Virus record (IMG/VR): IMGVR_UViG_3300015241_000015
Span: 1 to 64,000 of that record
DNA length: 64,000 nucleotides
Direction: 5' to 3' (one strand)
Source of the DNA: a virus
Under the pieces are notes generated by a model, which did not search any database, was not told the DNA's origin, and worked only from the letters and a program-made list of their open reading frames with translations. A program made the position numbers and the translations under genes. Shown one piece after another: positions 62,760 through 64,000 of the stretch; position 1 is the first letter of the stretch; each line of letters opens with the position of its first letter.

Positions 62760-63305
62760 ATGGCGGAATTTGAACCAGCGGTGAAGATCGTTCTGAAGCA
62801 CGAAGGCGGTTTCCAGATTGATCCAAATGACGACGGGAACTGGACGGGCGGCATAAAGGGGCGCGGAGAATTAAAAGGAACTAATCACGGCATATCTGCG
62901 GCATCCTATCCAGCCGAAAATATAAAAACACTAACAGAAGATCGCGCCAAGGAAATCTATCTGCGCGACTATTGGCTCGATGGGCAGTATCAATCGCTCA
63001 AGTCTCAGGATGTCGCCAACAAGCTGCTCGATTTGTCAGTAACCATGCAGGGGAAAGGCTCGATCGGGTCAGCCATCCGGCTGTTGCAGAAGGCCATCAA
63101 TGCTTTGTATATGGACGGGCAGGCTCCTGTGATTGTCGATGGCAGTTGGGGAGCGAGCACTCAGACGGCCGCCAACGCTCTCGATGCGGCGGATCTACTG
63201 GCGGCGCTCAAGGATCAGGCGGTCGGCCACTACCGGCAGATTGCCGAGATGTATCCGCGCAAGGCGGTCTATTTAAAAGGCTGGGAGAAACGAGTTCTTG
63301 CATGA
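62760..63305 (+). CDS. GH108-family endolysin
   Basis: This 181-residue protein has the family signature K-H-E15-G-G-F near the N-terminus (E15 is the likely catalytic acid), then Y-W-L-D-G and a C-terminal helical bundle with V-D-G-S-W-G-x-x-T-Q and V-Y-L-K-G-W-E-K-R. It should cut peptidoglycan during lysis. The start has a weak site. Confidence 0.88.
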   Translation: MAEFEPAVKIVLKHEGGFQIDPNDDGNWTGGIKGRGELKGTNHGISAASYPAENIKTLTEDRAKEIYLRDYWLDGQYQSLKSQDVANKLLDLSVTMQGKGSIGSAIRLLQKAINALYMDGQAPVIVDGSWGASTQTAANALDAADLLAALKDQAVGHYRQIAEMYPRKAVYLKGWEKRVLA

Positions 63306-63354
63306 AAGTGAAAAGTATGGTTGATTTAGATGAGACTTAGCTTACACTGTGCAA

Positions 63355-63624
63355 ATGAACGACGTTGAACTTACCCCGCCAGTTGAAATTCCTCCACTAG
63401 AAATAGCCCCGATCCCGCCCACACTCAAAGACGCAGCCGTGCTGATTGAAGAGATTGCCCACCATTTACGGCATTTCGTGAAGCATGACTTGCCAGTACT
63501 CGAAAGGCAAGGGCACGATTTCGCAGTCAGCGTGAAACACAAATTTTCCAACTGGCTGGCCGAGGCTGATGCCTATCTGGCCGCCGAGTCGCCAGTAGAA
63601 GTAGCGCCAACGGTGGAGTCTTAG
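63355..63624 (+). CDS. Small Pro-rich hypothetical protein
   Basis: This 89-residue protein has a Pro-rich N-terminus (P-P-V-E-I-P-P-L-E-I-A-P-I-P) and a helical C-terminus with several His. It is near the endolysin, so a lysis role is possible but not shown. Confidence 0.55.
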   Translation: MNDVELTPPVEIPPLEIAPIPPTLKDAAVLIEEIAHHLRHFVKHDLPVLERQGHDFAVSVKHKFSNWLAEADAYLAAESPVEVAPTVES

Positions 63625-63658
63625 ACTCCTCTTAGGCAACAGAAAGAAGAACGACTTT

Positions 63659-64000
63659 ATGGCAATTCCCTCCTTGAATCCCTACCTTGCTCCCAGTCTG
63701 GTATGCCCGGCCTGTGGCGATGTAATCGCTCCTGAAGTAGCCCGGATGAACAAGCACCGCGTATCGGAAGTTGTTTATCTATGCGCCAATCCCGCAACCA
63801 ATTGCGCCTGGAAGGTGAACGTATCGTTGCAGCATGTTGCGGGCGAGATGACATCGATCGCGCCGACGGACCTCGAAGATCGGCGGAATCAGGCCATGCA
63901 GTTCGCGGAGTTCCGCACCAAGCGCGAAGCCCAAATCAGCCAACTGATCGCCATTCTGCCCAAGCTACTCAAGGTCGCGGACTTGGCCTTGGATACGGCG
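63659..64000 (+). CDS. Zinc-ribbon phage protein, 3' end outside the window
   Basis: The frame starts behind AGAAAGAAGA and is open to the window edge (114 codons seen). It has C-P-A-C-G-D-V near residue 16, a later C-A-N and C-A-W pair, and a charged helix (R-R-N-Q-A-M-Q-F-A-E-F). Function unknown. Confidence 0.6.
   Translation, partial: MAIPSLNPYLAPSLVCPACGDVIAPEVARMNKHRVSEVVYLCANPATNCAWKVNVSLQHVAGEMTSIAPTDLEDRRNQAMQFAEFRTKREAQISQLIAILPKLLKVADLALDTA

Overview
The window looks like an internal piece of a large temperate bacteriophage or prophage genome. It carries a tyrosine recombinase with a tRNA-like core sequence in its 3' end, an excisionase-like gene, a RecT/exonuclease recombination cassette, a primase-helicase, a giant virion-type polyvalent protein and a GH108-type endolysin. 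It also has dozens of very small genes packed with ATGA/GTGA overlaps. The host is probably an environmental Gram-negative bacterium. A Uma2-family nuclease, Sec and Tat leader peptides and a secreted metzincin with calcium-loop repeats are the kind of cargo common in Acidobacteriota, but that assignment is inference.

Layout. (1) 0-12.7 kb, plus strand: a partial hypothetical gene and a 3619-residue polyvalent protein combining lytic transglycosylase, ParB/DdrB-like domain, zincin and SF2 helicase. (2) 12.7-31.5 kb, mostly minus strand: a regulatory cluster behind divergent promoters at 14.5 kb, Uma2, an HNH gene beside a cytosine methyltransferase remnant, primase-helicase, KTSC and zinc-ribbon genes, Dam, integrase with att core and excisionase, a DUF5131 gene, and the recombination cassette. 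(3) 31.8-38.2 kb, plus strand: a DUF7352 protein, a BrnT/BrnA module whose toxin has a nonsense codon, an HNH protein, and a membrane protein fused to a response-regulator receiver domain. (4) 38.2-50.2 kb, minus strand: about 30 small, mostly unknown genes, some with nested hairpins over their stop codons, interrupted by 1.4 kb of non-coding DNA with repeats and palindromes. (5) 50.4-64 kb, mostly plus strand: an inverted duplication of a mini membrane-protein unit, ASCH and RNA-ligase proteins, two Tat-leader proteins, two secreted proteins on the minus strand, a vWA protein, and then the most unusual locus in the window.

That locus (59.1-62.7 kb) encodes a 395-residue TnpB/Cas12-like protein with an added N-terminal zinc finger. 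Its RuvC acidic residues are replaced and its C-terminus is truncated, so it is probably nuclease-dead. A structured ~118-nt element follows, ending in an anti-repeat, and then about 38 copies of a 12-nt direct repeat (GGTCACYTCGGG) separated by unique spacers of 1-36 nt. A second copy of the structured element, with compensatory base changes, lies 2.1 kb downstream and is fused to hairpin units made of anti-repeat, 12-nt loop and repeat. The order scaffold, anti-repeat, repeat, guide is that of a TnpB omega-RNA or Cas12f guide RNA. No Cas1/Cas2 is present. I read this as a probable RNA-guided DNA-binding system with a minimal-repeat array; it matches no CRISPR subtype I can name.

Most small genes have no recognisable family and are described only by visible features. 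All matches come from reading the sequence, not from database searches.
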